Shown here piece by piece: positions 1-7,844 of a DNA stretch of 64,000 nucleotides. A program made the translations under genes and the position numbers. The stretch comes from UBA11358 sp049517655 (lineage in GTDB: Bacteria; Verrucomicrobiota; Verrucomicrobiia; Limisphaerales; UBA11358), in NCBI GenBank assembly GCA_049517655.1, contig JBEKRQ010000002.1, forward strand, positions 186,001 to 250,000. Reading direction: 5' to 3'. Position 1 is the first letter of the stretch; each line of letters opens with the position of its first letter. Below the pieces are notes generated by a model. It did no database searches and was not told the origin of the DNA. It saw only the letters and a list, made by a program, of their open reading frames with translations.

Positions 1-2
1 CC

Positions 3-200
3 CGCGACGCCGCCCGCGCCGAGGGACTGCACTACGTCTATATCGGCAACGTGCCCGGTCTCGAAGGAGCGGAGACGACGTACTGCCCCAACTGCAAGAA
101 GGCCATTGTCGAGCGCGACATCTTCTCGGTCACGCGCATGGACATCACCGACGGCAAATGCCGTTTCTGCGGGACAAAAATCGCCGGGGTGTGGGAGTGA
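3..200 (+). CDS. AmmeMemoRadiSam-type radical SAM enzyme, C-terminal end (partial)
   Basis: Only the last 65 codons are in the window; the gene enters from the left edge and ends at TGA 198-200. The visible part has the motif HYVYIGNV followed by two CxxC pairs (CPNC and CRFC), a zinc-ribbon-like tail. It matches, block for block, the C-terminus of the complete radical SAM gene at 237..1319 (RYVYTGNV, CPGC, CSFC). The two genes converge with only 36 bases between their stops, so this is a paralogue of that enzyme. The radical SAM core with its CxxxCxxC motif lies outside the window, so the assignment rests on this tail similarity. Confidence 0.75.
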   Translation, partial: RDAARAEGLHYVYIGNVPGLEGAETTYCPNCKKAIVERDIFSVTRMDITDGKCRFCGTKIAGVWE

Positions 201-236
201 GCCGCGCCGCTCCCGACTTTCGGATTCTGGTGACAA

Positions 237-1319
237 TCAACTCAAGCGCACCGGCAGGCGGCGGGCGCCCCAGTTGCCGGGTTTTTCATCAAAGTGCCCG
301 GCGATTTCAAAACCGCAGAAGGAACAGCGGTTGCCTTTGAGTTTCCATTCGCCAAGGACATACCAGTCGCGCCCGATCAGAGATTGACCACAACCGGGAC
401 ACCAGGTGCTGCTGCCGTTGCGGTCGTGGACGTTGCCGGTATAGACGTAGCGCAGGCCCTTCGAGCGCGCGATCTCGCGGGCCCGCGTGAGCGTCCCGGG
501 CGGTGTGCACGGTTTGTCGGGCATCTTGTAATCCGGATGAAAAGCGGTGAAATGCCACGGCACGTCGGGACCGAGGTTGGTGGAAAACCAGTCGGAAGCC
601 TTTTCGAGTTCAGCCTCGCTGTCGTTCTCGCCGGGGACGAGCAGCGTGGTCACCTCGAACCAGACTTTTGTCTGGTGCCGCAGATATTTCAAGGTGTCGA
701 GCACAGGCGCAAGTTCGCCGTAACACTGATGATGGTAGAATTCCTCAGAGAAGCCTTTCAGATCCACGTTGGCTGCGTCCATGTGCTGGTAGAATTCGGG
801 GCGCGAGTCATCGGTCATGTAGCCAGCGGTGACCGCCACCGTGGCAATGCCGAGTTCGCAACAGGCCTTGGCGACGTCAATGGCGTACTCGGCAAAAACC
901 ACCGGGTCGTTGTAGGTGAACGCAACCGACTTGCACCCCAGCCGTTGGGCGGCAGCAGCAATGGTTTCCGGCGAAGCCTCATCCGCAAACCGGTCAAACT
1001 CACGCGCCTTGCTGATGTCCCAGTTCTGGCAGAAGCGGCAGCCAAGGTTGCAACCGGCTGTGCCAAACGAGAGGACGCTCGTGCCGGGATAGAAATGGAA
1101 CAGTGGCTTCTTTTCGATGGGGTCAACGCAGAATCCACTGCTGCGACCATAGGTGGTCAGTATCATACGGCCACCGATGTTCTGGCGCACGAAGCAGAAG
1201 CCCCGCTGGCCGCTGTGGAGTTTGCACAACCGCGGGCAGAGGCGGCATTCAAGACGTCCATCCGGCAGGGGCGTCCACCACTTTGCCAGGTAATCGGATT
1301 GTGCGACGGGGGTGACCAT
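237..1319 (-). CDS. amrS: AmmeMemoRadiSam system radical SAM enzyme
   Basis: A 360-residue radical SAM protein. Cys90, Cys94 and Cys97 form the CxxxCxxC that binds the 4Fe-4S cluster and S-adenosylmethionine, inside TAGCNLGCRFCQNW. An extra Cys cluster sits near the N-terminus (residues 25-32) and two CxxC pairs near the C-terminus (CPGC, CSFC). This is the layout of the AmmeMemoRadiSam (pyruvate-formate-lyase-activating-like) family, whose reaction is not known. The ATG at 1317-1319 starts 12 bases after the stop of the upstream fused Memo/AMMECR1 gene, so the two are almost certainly one operon. That co-occurrence defines the three-part system. A second copy of the enzyme converges from the left (3..200). 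Confidence 0.9.
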   Translation of the reverse strand: MVTPVAQSDYLAKWWTPLPDGRLECRLCPRLCKLHSGQRGFCFVRQNIGGRMILTTYGRSSGFCVDPIEKKPLFHFYPGTSVLSFGTAGCNLGCRFCQNWDISKAREFDRFADEASPETIAAAAQRLGCKSVAFTYNDPVVFAEYAIDVAKACCELGIATVAVTAGYMTDDSRPEFYQHMDAANVDLKGFSEEFYHHQCYGELAPVLDTLKYLRHQTKVWFEVTTLLVPGENDSEAELEKASDWFSTNLGPDVPWHFTAFHPDYKMPDKPCTPPGTLTRAREIARSKGLRYVYTGNVHDRNGSSTWCPGCGQSLIGRDWYVLGEWKLKGNRCSFCGFEIAGHFDEKPGNWGARRLPVRLS

Positions 1320-1331
1320 GAGTTTTCGTTG

Positions 1332-2708
1332 TCAGGCCGGTTCTTCGAAGTGATCCACTTGAAAACGCTCGATTTTCACCGGTTCGTCCGGCCCGATCCA
1401 GCCTTTTTCCCGGGCGATGCGCAACTGGGCCTCACCGGTGTTGATACCCTCAATTCCCGGCAATAGAACACCGCAGCGTCCGTCCGCCGCGGAAACGATC
1501 ACGCCGTAGCGCCGTGGGTCAAGTTCGTCCGGCGGCGAAACAACATCCTCCCTCGAATGAAGCACGCTGACATGGAAACGCAGGCCGGCAAGCTCCTCCG
1601 CCGCGACGGACGGAAAGCGTGTGTCCCGGAAAGCCGCCAAACGAGCGTTGCGCCAGGTTTCCTCGACCAGGTTGGCGCAGACCGGAACAGGTGTCCCGAC
1701 ACAACCCCGCAGCTCGCCGCTCCGGCGGCGCAACGTCACAAAGACACCGCGCCGCGCACTCAGATACTCGCCGGACGCCGCCGGAGGAGACTCGGAACTG
1801 CCGCGCAGCTCCGCCTCCACCGACCGGCGGGCCAAACCGGGCAACACGGCCCCATCGCTACTGCCAACGGTCGCCGGAGTCGCTTCCGCGCCTTGCGACT
1901 TTGGTTCTTTCGCGAACAAAATTGCAACGCCGTAGCCAACCCCAAACGGCCCCTCGTAGCTCAAAACTTTGTGGCCGGTTGCGTTCCAACCCACAGCGGC
2001 AGCCGCGACCAGGGTGGAATCCACCGCGTCTTCCGCCGCAACTTCTCTCAACTCGGAATCGATGCTCTGAATACTCTGGTAGTCACCGGCGCGGACGAGG
2101 CGGATGAAAGTCTCGTCAAACTGGTGCGCCTGCGGATGAAAACCGCAGGGGGCATTCGCCGTCAAACGATGACTCATGTCGCCGCTGGCGATGATTGCAA
2201 CGCGGCGGTGCAGCACGCTTGCGGCGGCGGTAATGGCCTCGCCCAAGCCGGTCAGCCCCCCTTCACCCGGATAGTTGAGACTGAGAAGAACCGTTGGCCC
2301 CGCCCACCCCGCTTGTGCGAGGAACCAAAGCGGCACGAGGGCGCCGTGATCGAGACTGTGGTTGCGGATTTGCCAGGTTTCCACACCGCGGGACTGCGCC
2401 TCCGCGCCGATGGCGTTTGCCAGGCGACGGTCATTTGGCAGGCTCACCTGTGCCTGTGGTGCGTCGAATTGTTCAAACGAGCCTTGGAGACGGTCGTCTG
2501 ACCACAGGCCAAAAGCTCCCGATTTGCGCGGCGAGTGTGGCGAAATCACGATAACCGTCTCCGGTTGAAGGTCCATCACGCACGCGGCGGCCGCGCGCAT
2601 TGCCCGGCAACTTGCCTCCGCAGAGCCGCCCCTCTCACCGCCGACGTCGGGCACGAGGATGGGCGCGTGCGGCATCAAAACGGCGCAGATACATGCTGGA
2701 CAAACCAT
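1332..2708 (-). CDS. Fused LigB/Memo-like and AMMECR1 protein (AmmeMemoRadiSam B+A)
   Basis: Two domains normally found as separate proteins are joined. Residues about 8-265 are an extradiol-dioxygenase (LigB)/Memo-like domain with conserved His positions in MPHAPILVP, ISPHSPRK, HSLDHGALVP and SGDMSHR. Residues about 275-458 are an AMMECR1 domain with the signature LRGCVGT and the segment FPSVAAEEL. The reading frame is open for 61 more codons upstream, but that extension is low-complexity and unlike the family. ATG 2706-2708 is therefore preferred because it places the LigB domain at the usual distance from the N-terminus. The operon continues into amrS after 12 bases. The biochemical role is unknown; Memo proteins bind metal or are redox-linked. 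Confidence 0.85.
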   Translation of the reverse strand: MVCPACICAVLMPHAPILVPDVGGERGGSAEASCRAMRAAAACVMDLQPETVIVISPHSPRKSGAFGLWSDDRLQGSFEQFDAPQAQVSLPNDRRLANAIGAEAQSRGVETWQIRNHSLDHGALVPLWFLAQAGWAGPTVLLSLNYPGEGGLTGLGEAITAAASVLHRRVAIIASGDMSHRLTANAPCGFHPQAHQFDETFIRLVRAGDYQSIQSIDSELREVAAEDAVDSTLVAAAAVGWNATGHKVLSYEGPFGVGYGVAILFAKEPKSQGAEATPATVGSSDGAVLPGLARRSVEAELRGSSESPPAASGEYLSARRGVFVTLRRRSGELRGCVGTPVPVCANLVEETWRNARLAAFRDTRFPSVAAEELAGLRFHVSVLHSREDVVSPPDELDPRRYGVIVSAADGRCGVLLPGIEGINTGEAQLRIAREKGWIGPDEPVKIERFQVDHFEEPA

Positions 2709-3024
2709 CAGTTCTGGTAGTTTATGTTTCGTTTTATATGGGTCGTGGATATTCTCGCGAAGAAGCCGATCCATTCCCGGTAAACCAATCGCTAACAATT
2801 GCAAGTTCTCACAACCAAGCCCAAATCTCAAGGGGTCCCGATGCCGTTTGTCGGGATTGGCTCCAGCCTGTCTGGCCGTAGCCACTGTCACGACTTTGAA
2901 CCAGCCCGCCTACGCGCTTGCAGCGCTTCGGCGCGGCAGCCCCCGAAAGCTGGTTTACCGGGTCGTAGCTCGGAGCGCAGCCGCCTTCGCTGCGCTACGG
3001 CGTGCCGAGGCGGAGAGCGAAGAC
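2709..3024. other. Intergenic stretch with no gene recognised
   Basis: About 315 bases lie between the fused Memo gene and tRNA-Tyr. Open frames here have no family resemblance. The right half carries a palindromic repeat (see 2964..3012). The left part may hold the promoter of the leftward operon, but I see no convincing -35/-10 pair. Confidence 0.5.
2964..3012. repeat. Palindromic intergenic repeat
   Basis: Nested inverted repeat: CGTAGC at 2964-2969 pairs with GCTACG at 2994-2999, and inside it AGCGCAGC (2974-2981) pairs with GCTGCGCT (2989-2996) over a 7-base loop. It belongs to the class of short GC-rich hairpins scattered over this window. Confidence 0.6.
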
Positions 3025-3110
3025 TGGTGGTAGGTGATGGATTCGAACCATCGAAGGCGTAAGCCAGCAGATTTACAGTCTGCCCCCGTTGGCCACTTGG
3101 GTAACCTACC
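3025..3110 (-). tRNA. tRNA-Tyr (anticodon GTA)
   Basis: Read on the minus strand the acceptor stem is GGTAGGT/ACCTACC, followed by discriminator A and an encoded CCA (3025-3027). The anticodon stem GCAGA/TCTGC encloses the loop CTGTAAA, giving anticodon GTA. There is a long variable arm, as expected for bacterial tRNA-Tyr, and a T-loop GTTCGAATC. Total 86 nt. Confidence 0.95.
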
Positions 3111-3125
3111 AATGCGCGAGGTTGC

Positions 3126-3156
3126 ATAGTAAGCCACGCGCCATTGACATTGTCAA
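3126..3156 (-). promoter_or_regulatory. Candidate promoter of tRNA-Tyr
   Basis: On the minus strand TTGACA (3156-3151) is followed after 19 bases by TACTAT (3131-3126). The tRNA 5' end lies 15 bases further, which is a normal leader for a stable RNA. The -35 is perfect and the spacer is slightly long. The same spot carries a palindrome giving TTGACA on the plus strand too (3144-3149), facing ffh. Confidence 0.5.
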
Positions 3157-3290
3157 TCCACGCACTTGCATAGAAATATCGCGCGAAGGGCGCAAAGAAA
3201 ACGAAGTCGAAAATCTCCTTTCGCTGCCTTCGCGGGCTTCGCGCGAAATCCAAAATTGTGCCGTTGCCGTTTTTGTCATAATTTGAGCAA

Positions 3291-4637
3291 ATGTTCGATT
3301 CGTTAAGCGGCAAGCTCCAGAACACGTTCAGAAACTTGCGCGGTCTCGGGAAAATTTCCGAGGCCAACGTTACCGACGCGCTCCGCGAAGTCCGCATGGC
3401 GTTGCTGGAGGCTGATGTGAATTTCAAGGTCGCGCGCGATTTCATCGAGCGCGTCAAAACCAAGTCCATCGGCGCGGAAGTCGTCCAAAGCATTCAGCCC
3501 GGCCAGCAAATCATCAAAATCATCCACGACGAACTTGTGGACTTGCTCGGCTCGCAAAACGCCGGCCTGAATCTAGGCGGCAATCCAACTTGCATCCTGA
3601 TGATTGGTCTGCACGGTTCGGGCAAAACCACATCGAGCGGCAAACTCGCACGGTTGCTCCAAAAACAAGGACGACAGCCGTTGCTCGTCGCCGCGGACGT
3701 CAACCGCCCGGCGGCAATGGATCAACTCGATACGCTCGGCAAACAATTGGAAATTCCCGTCTTCGTCAAACGCGGCGAAACGGACGTTTTGAAAATTGCA
3801 CGCGAAGCGCTCGATTTTGCCAAAACGAACCTGCGCAACGTGCTGATTTTCGACACCGCAGGGCGATTGCAAATTGGCGAGCCGCTCGTGCAGGAACTTG
3901 TCCGGCTGCGCGACCTCGTGAAGCCGCAGGAAATTCTGCTCGTGCTCGATGCCGCCACCGGCCAGGAAGCCGTCAACGTCGCCACGCATTTTGACCAGGC
4001 GTTGCAAATCACCGGTTCGATTCTCACCAGGCTCGACGGCGACGCGCGCGGCGGCGCGGCATTGAGCATGAAGGCGGTGACCGGCAAACCCATCAAGTTC
4101 GCCGGCATCGGCGAAAAGCTCGACGAGTTCGAGCCGTTTCATCCGGAGCGCATGGCGTCGCGGATTCTCGGCCTGGGCGATGTCGTCAGTCTCGTTGAGA
4201 AGGCCGCAGAAGCCGTGGACATTGACGACGCGAAGCGCATGGAAGAAAAGATGCGCAAAGGGCAATTCACGCTGGAGGATTTTCTCGGGCAATTGCGCCA
4301 GATGAAAAAGCTCGGTTCGCTCGAAAGCGTCGTCGGCATGTTGCCGGGCGGCGCGGAAATATTGAAACAGCAGGGCGACCTGTCGAAACAGGAAAAGGAA
4401 TTCAAGCGCATGGAAGCGATGATTTGCGGCATGACGCTGAAGGAACGGCGCAACCCGCAAATCCTGAATGCCAAGCGCCGCATCCGCATCGCCAAAGGCA
4501 GCGGCGTGAGCGTGACGGAACTGAACACGATGCTGAACAAATTCGGCCAGATGCAGCAGATGATGAAGAAAATGGGCAAGTTCCAGAAAATGATGGCCAA
4601 GATGGGTGGCAACCTGCCGGGGATGTTGCGGAAGTAA
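3291..4637 (+). CDS. ffh: Signal recognition particle protein Ffh (SRP54)
   Basis: A 448-residue GTPase of the signal recognition particle, which binds signal sequences of nascent membrane proteins and 4.5S RNA and docks to FtsY. The N domain covers residues 1-90. The G domain has its P-loop at 106-114 (GLHGSGKTT), followed by the DTAGR motif and TRLDGDARGGAAL. The C-terminal M domain is rich in methionine (QMQQMMKKMGKFQKMM). Length and domain order are those of bacterial Ffh. The start ATG at 3291 fits the family N-terminus (MFDSLSGKL). No strong ribosome binding site is seen, which is common in this window. Confidence 0.97.
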   Translation: MFDSLSGKLQNTFRNLRGLGKISEANVTDALREVRMALLEADVNFKVARDFIERVKTKSIGAEVVQSIQPGQQIIKIIHDELVDLLGSQNAGLNLGGNPTCILMIGLHGSGKTTSSGKLARLLQKQGRQPLLVAADVNRPAAMDQLDTLGKQLEIPVFVKRGETDVLKIAREALDFAKTNLRNVLIFDTAGRLQIGEPLVQELVRLRDLVKPQEILLVLDAATGQEAVNVATHFDQALQITGSILTRLDGDARGGAALSMKAVTGKPIKFAGIGEKLDEFEPFHPERMASRILGLGDVVSLVEKAAEAVDIDDAKRMEEKMRKGQFTLEDFLGQLRQMKKLGSLESVVGMLPGGAEILKQQGDLSKQEKEFKRMEAMICGMTLKERRNPQILNAKRRIRIAKGSGVSVTELNTMLNKFGQMQQMMKKMGKFQKMMAKMGGNLPGMLRK

Positions 4638-4638
4638 A

Positions 4639-4660
4639 GTGGTACAGGCTTCCAGCCTGT
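4639..4660. repeat. Half unit of the 'ACAGGC' palindromic repeat
   Basis: Directly after the ffh stop: a 7-base stem ACAGGCT/AGCCTGT over a 3-base loop. The same half unit recurs in pairs at 13428..13487, 19090..19165 and 33189..33272. Here it stands alone and could act as a weak terminator, but no U-run follows. Confidence 0.65.
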
Positions 4661-4706
4661 TCGTTCTCGAAAAGTCTCTTGCGTATTGAGATAATAAGAT
4701 TACCGC

Positions 4707-5807
4707 ATGAAAGACAAAATCGTTTACATACTCGGAGCTGGTTGTTCGGCAAATTACGGTTATCCATTGGCAAAAGACTTTCGTGTTGTTTTAAAGGAGT
4801 ACGGAGAAGTGTTGAGCCAGAAACACAATTGCGAGCGTCTGAAACAATGCGTGACTGACACCGTCAATTTGATGAAGCGGTATCAGTCGCCAACCATTGA
4901 TCGGCTTGTGCTTCAAATTGTTGAAGAGAAAGAACACCAGAAGAGACCGCTGGGGTTTATCGCCACACAAAAGCATTTTGACTTGGATGCATTAGAACAG
5001 CGTCAAATCCTCGCAGCCAAGATAGCGACTGTAGCATTGTTTCTTGAGCGAGAGGGTAAAGCACGCAAGACCGGATTGCAGGGCTACCGGGACTTCCTCA
5101 ACATCATTTTTGAAGGCAATCGCAACCAGAGCGTGCTAAAATCAACAACCAGCCGCGTTTTGAGTTTTAACTACGAACGGTTGTTCGAGCTCGCATTCGC
5201 CGACTTCTTTCGGTTGAACTCCAACATGGACTGTTACGGACAAGTTTGGCTGAACTCCGGTCTCAACTTTTTGCACGGACAGACCACAGCTATTGACTCT
5301 GACCAGTTTTGCTTTTTAAAACTGCATGGGACGGCTGGAATATGGGTTGCAGAACAATACGGGCAATCCATATATGGTTTGAATCCAGCCCTTAACAACG
5401 CGGACTATCATGTTGATGACAATCTCTTTTGGCCAGCGAACCGCAATCCATCTTCCTTCCGGAGAGAAAACCCCGAACCTCTCATCGTCTTCCCTTTCGA
5501 GAAAGATCGTGCTCGTTCAGGTGGCACATCGTTTCTTTTCGACAATTACATTCGGACAATCTGGGGGCATCGAGGGCAGCCCGGTTATGCGGAGAACTTG
5601 ATTCAGGCAGCTAAACAGATTTGGGTGATTGGATACTCATTCGACCCGAATGATCGAAAGGCGATGATCGAACTTTTGCGAAAATCTGACTGCGAAATTA
5701 TTGTCCAGAATAGAACAAAAGAAGGGGCTGAAGTCGTTTGCGAAGAATTGAAGCTGCGTTATGGTGATTTTGTCCCAAGGCTTAAGCCATTCGGAAAACC
5801 GTTTTGA
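4707..5807 (+). CDS. SIR2-like domain protein
   Basis: A 366-residue protein with the hallmarks of the SIR2-like (SIR2_2 type) NAD-binding fold. GAGCS (residues 10-14) is the nucleotide-binding loop, SFNYERLFE (about 152) carries the conserved Asn, KLHGTAGIW (about 204) the conserved His, and VIGYSFDPND (about 304) the C-terminal Rossmann strand. No second domain or membrane segment is visible. Proteins of this group are often NAD-degrading effectors in anti-phage systems, but many are uncharacterised and no partner gene is adjacent. The gene is AT-richer than ffh and the next gene, consistent with transfer. The function as a defence NADase is inferred; the fold assignment is firm. Confidence 0.75.
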   Translation: MKDKIVYILGAGCSANYGYPLAKDFRVVLKEYGEVLSQKHNCERLKQCVTDTVNLMKRYQSPTIDRLVLQIVEEKEHQKRPLGFIATQKHFDLDALEQRQILAAKIATVALFLEREGKARKTGLQGYRDFLNIIFEGNRNQSVLKSTTSRVLSFNYERLFELAFADFFRLNSNMDCYGQVWLNSGLNFLHGQTTAIDSDQFCFLKLHGTAGIWVAEQYGQSIYGLNPALNNADYHVDDNLFWPANRNPSSFRRENPEPLIVFPFEKDRARSGGTSFLFDNYIRTIWGHRGQPGYAENLIQAAKQIWVIGYSFDPNDRKAMIELLRKSDCEIIVQNRTKEGAEVVCEELKLRYGDFVPRLKPFGKPF

Positions 5808-5970
5808 ATAACAACGCCCGTTTAAGTTGTCAATGGCCCGCTCACATTGATTTTGTGTTTCAGGCAATATGCTCCGTTGTCCACGTAATGTGCCGCCAGC
5901 CATTTGAGCATGGCGCGGATTATTCAAATTTGTTCAAGGTGCAATTTGTGTGTTAAAGTACGGATGACGC

Positions 5971-6900
5971 ATGACCAAACCGGCATCACATCAGTCCTCG
6001 CCGACGCGCCGGAAATTGCCGCGCTCGTTCAAGGATTTGACGCCGTCCAAACATTTCAATCCGCGCACGTTTTTTCGCGAGCTGGTCTGGAAGGCGTTGT
6101 TGACACCGCGCGTCGGACGATCACGCCGCCCGATTTTCCCGAAACTTTCGCGCGGCCAGGTCGCCATCACCTGGATCGGCCACGCGTCGTTTTTGATCCA
6201 GTTCACGGACTTGAATGTTTTGATTGATCCGAATTTTGCGAACTGGCTGTTTTTTTTGAAGCGCATCAAACGCTCCGGTCTGAAAATTCAAGACCTGCCG
6301 CCGATTGATTTGGTGCTGCTGACGCACGCGCACTTCGATCACTTTCACAAGCCGACGTTGCGCCGGTTGCCGCATCCAAAAATCGGCGTCATGCCGTGGG
6401 GCGTCAGTGATCTGGCATTCGATCTGGGGTTTTCCCGCGTCGTCGAACTGGACTGGTGGGAAAGTTTTTCACAACGTGATTGGAAGGTGACGTTCACGCC
6501 GAGCCGGCATTGGGGAGCGCGGATGTTGCGCGATCAACATCGTGGTTATGGTGGTTTCCTGCTCGAACATCAAGGCCGCCGGATTTACCACGCGGGCGAC
6601 AGCGCGTATTTCGACGGCTTCAACGAAATTGGGAAACGGCTCGCGCCGGAAATCGCGTTGCTGCCAATTGGCACGTATCACCCGGAATCGTTTCGCCGCG
6701 TTCACATGGGGCCGGACGAGGCGGTAAAGGCGTTCAAGGACCTGCGCGCGCGCTGGCTGGTGCCGATGCACTACGGCACGTTCAAATTGTCGTTTGAGGA
6801 AATGGACGAACCGCCGCGCTGGATGCGCGAAATCGCCACGAAGGAAAATCTCACACGGGAACTGCGAATTCTTGACGAAGGCGTGCCGGTGGTGTTCTAG
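5971..6900 (+). CDS. Metallo-beta-lactamase-fold hydrolase (NAPE-PLD/UlaG-like)
   Basis: A 309-residue MBL-fold enzyme. The core begins with TWIGHASFLIQ and LIDPNF. The metal motif HxHxDH appears as THAHFDHFH (residues about 115-122), and further metal ligands come in PSRHWGAR, HAGDSAYF and MPMHYGTF. The spacing of these blocks is that of the N-acyl-phosphatidylethanolamine phospholipase D-like branch. There is no signal peptide, so it is probably cytoplasmic. The substrate cannot be read from the sequence. It stands alone, with convergent GYF/TM2 genes downstream. Confidence 0.85.
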   Translation: MTKPASHQSSPTRRKLPRSFKDLTPSKHFNPRTFFRELVWKALLTPRVGRSRRPIFPKLSRGQVAITWIGHASFLIQFTDLNVLIDPNFANWLFFLKRIKRSGLKIQDLPPIDLVLLTHAHFDHFHKPTLRRLPHPKIGVMPWGVSDLAFDLGFSRVVELDWWESFSQRDWKVTFTPSRHWGARMLRDQHRGYGGFLLEHQGRRIYHAGDSAYFDGFNEIGKRLAPEIALLPIGTYHPESFRRVHMGPDEAVKAFKDLRARWLVPMHYGTFKLSFEEMDEPPRWMREIATKENLTRELRILDEGVPVVF

Positions 6901-6930
6901 TCACTTGTGACAGGTTATCGCGCAATGGTT

Positions 6931-7383
6931 TTAAAACCATTCCCTGCGTCCATCCACGTATGTTCGCACGAACTCTTCGTCGGGCTTGCACAGATAAATG
7001 ATGCCTTCGATGAGCCCGATGATGTGCATGATGGGCGAAAGGATGAAACAGGAAAGCACGGTGACCAGCAGCATGACCAAACCGGCGCCCGTGTAGCCCA
7101 GAATGAATTTATGGATGCCAAGCGAACCCAGCAGAATCCCGAAAATGCCGGCCGGAATTTTGTTGGACGCCCGCGATGTGACGGTGGACGGCATAACTGG
7201 CGGCGGGACGGCATTCAGCCCGGCGGTGAATTCAGGGAGCGAACTCAGCGGCTTCCAATCCTGGGCGCCTTCCATTTGGACAAGGGTTTGGGCGTGGACA
7301 CGGTTTTCGGCGAGCCAGCGCCGGATTTGCTCCGCATTCACCGGGCCGTATTGCTGTCCGTCCATTCCAATGATTTTATACAT
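6931..7383 (-). CDS. GYF-TM2 domain membrane protein
   Basis: A 150-residue protein. Residues 1-55 form a GYF_2-type domain (KIIGMDGQQYGPV..IRRWL..WKPLSSLPEF). After a Pro/Ala linker come the charged/Gly motif AGIFGILLGSLGIHKF and two hydrophobic helices of a TM2 domain (about 80-135). The GYF module is expected on the cytoplasmic side, binding peptides or partners. It is the last gene of a three-gene leftward cluster with 7422..7844 and 7810..8718. It shares its N-terminal domain with the first gene, so the two are linked by domain duplication. Function unknown. Confidence 0.75.
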   Translation of the reverse strand: MYKIIGMDGQQYGPVNAEQIRRWLAENRVHAQTLVQMEGAQDWKPLSSLPEFTAGLNAVPPPVMPSTVTSRASNKIPAGIFGILLGSLGIHKFILGYTGAGLVMLLVTVLSCFILSPIMHIIGLIEGIIYLCKPDEEFVRTYVDGRREWF

Positions 7384-7421
7384 AATGCGCCTTTCTGTTT
7401 TTGGTCGAAGTTACAAAAATT

Positions 7422-7844
7422 TCACGGTTGTTTCGGGGGTTTGCCGGACAAATCCAAAACAGGAGGGGAAGTGTGTTCTGTCTCAAAATTTTCGAACGAT
7501 TTCAAACTGTTCCTCGATGCTTCGCGCAACAGGCTGACACTGGTCACCGCCGCCCAGAACCACGACAGCGCGAACAGAATGGCACCAGCCTCCAGCAGCG
7601 CCAGCTTCGGCAGACGCGGCTGCGTCTCGCCGAATATCAGTCCGTAATACCGGATCATCATCTGGACAAACCAGACGAGCACCAGTGTGAAACCCGCCAG
7701 CGCCAACAAAAGCTGCCCGAAACCGGCGAGCCATCGCCCCGCTATAAGCGAACCGAGACCGGGTGTGGCCAGTTGATTAACGATTACGGCGTTGCGGGCG
7801 GCGGCGCGGCTAACTGGCTTGCGGCTGGGAGAAAATGGTTTCAT
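7422..7844 (-). CDS. Hypothetical multi-pass membrane protein
   Basis: A 140-residue protein starting at ATG 7842-7844, with another in-frame ATG six bases upstream. A basic N-terminus is followed by GLGSLIAGRWLAGFGQ, which resembles the Gly-rich loop seen in TM2-like proteins, then about three hydrophobic helices and a polar C-terminus. Its start overlaps the end of the upstream GYF gene (7810..8718) by 35 bases, indicating translational coupling. I do not recognise a family beyond the TM2-like resemblance. Confidence 0.65.
   Translation of the reverse strand: MKPFSPSRKPVSRAAARNAVIVNQLATPGLGSLIAGRWLAGFGQLLLALAGFTLVLVWFVQMMIRYYGLIFGETQPRLPKLALLEAGAILFALSWFWAAVTSVSLLREASRNSLKSFENFETEHTSPPVLDLSGKPPKQP

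Noticed and set aside
294..1466. 390-codon open frame opposite amrS
   Set aside because: No family features; it is the antisense shadow of a clear radical SAM gene with matching codon bias.
2888..3493. 201-codon minus-strand frame crossing tRNA-Tyr
   Set aside because: It runs through a tRNA and into the 5' end of ffh, so it cannot be a real gene.
3291..4460. Long minus-strand frames opposite ffh (84 and 295 codons)
   Set aside because: Reverse-frame shadows; ffh is unmistakable on the plus strand.
4639..4660. Rho-independent terminator of ffh
   Set aside because: The 7-base hairpin is not followed by a T-run; it is better explained as a half unit of the ACAGGC repeat.
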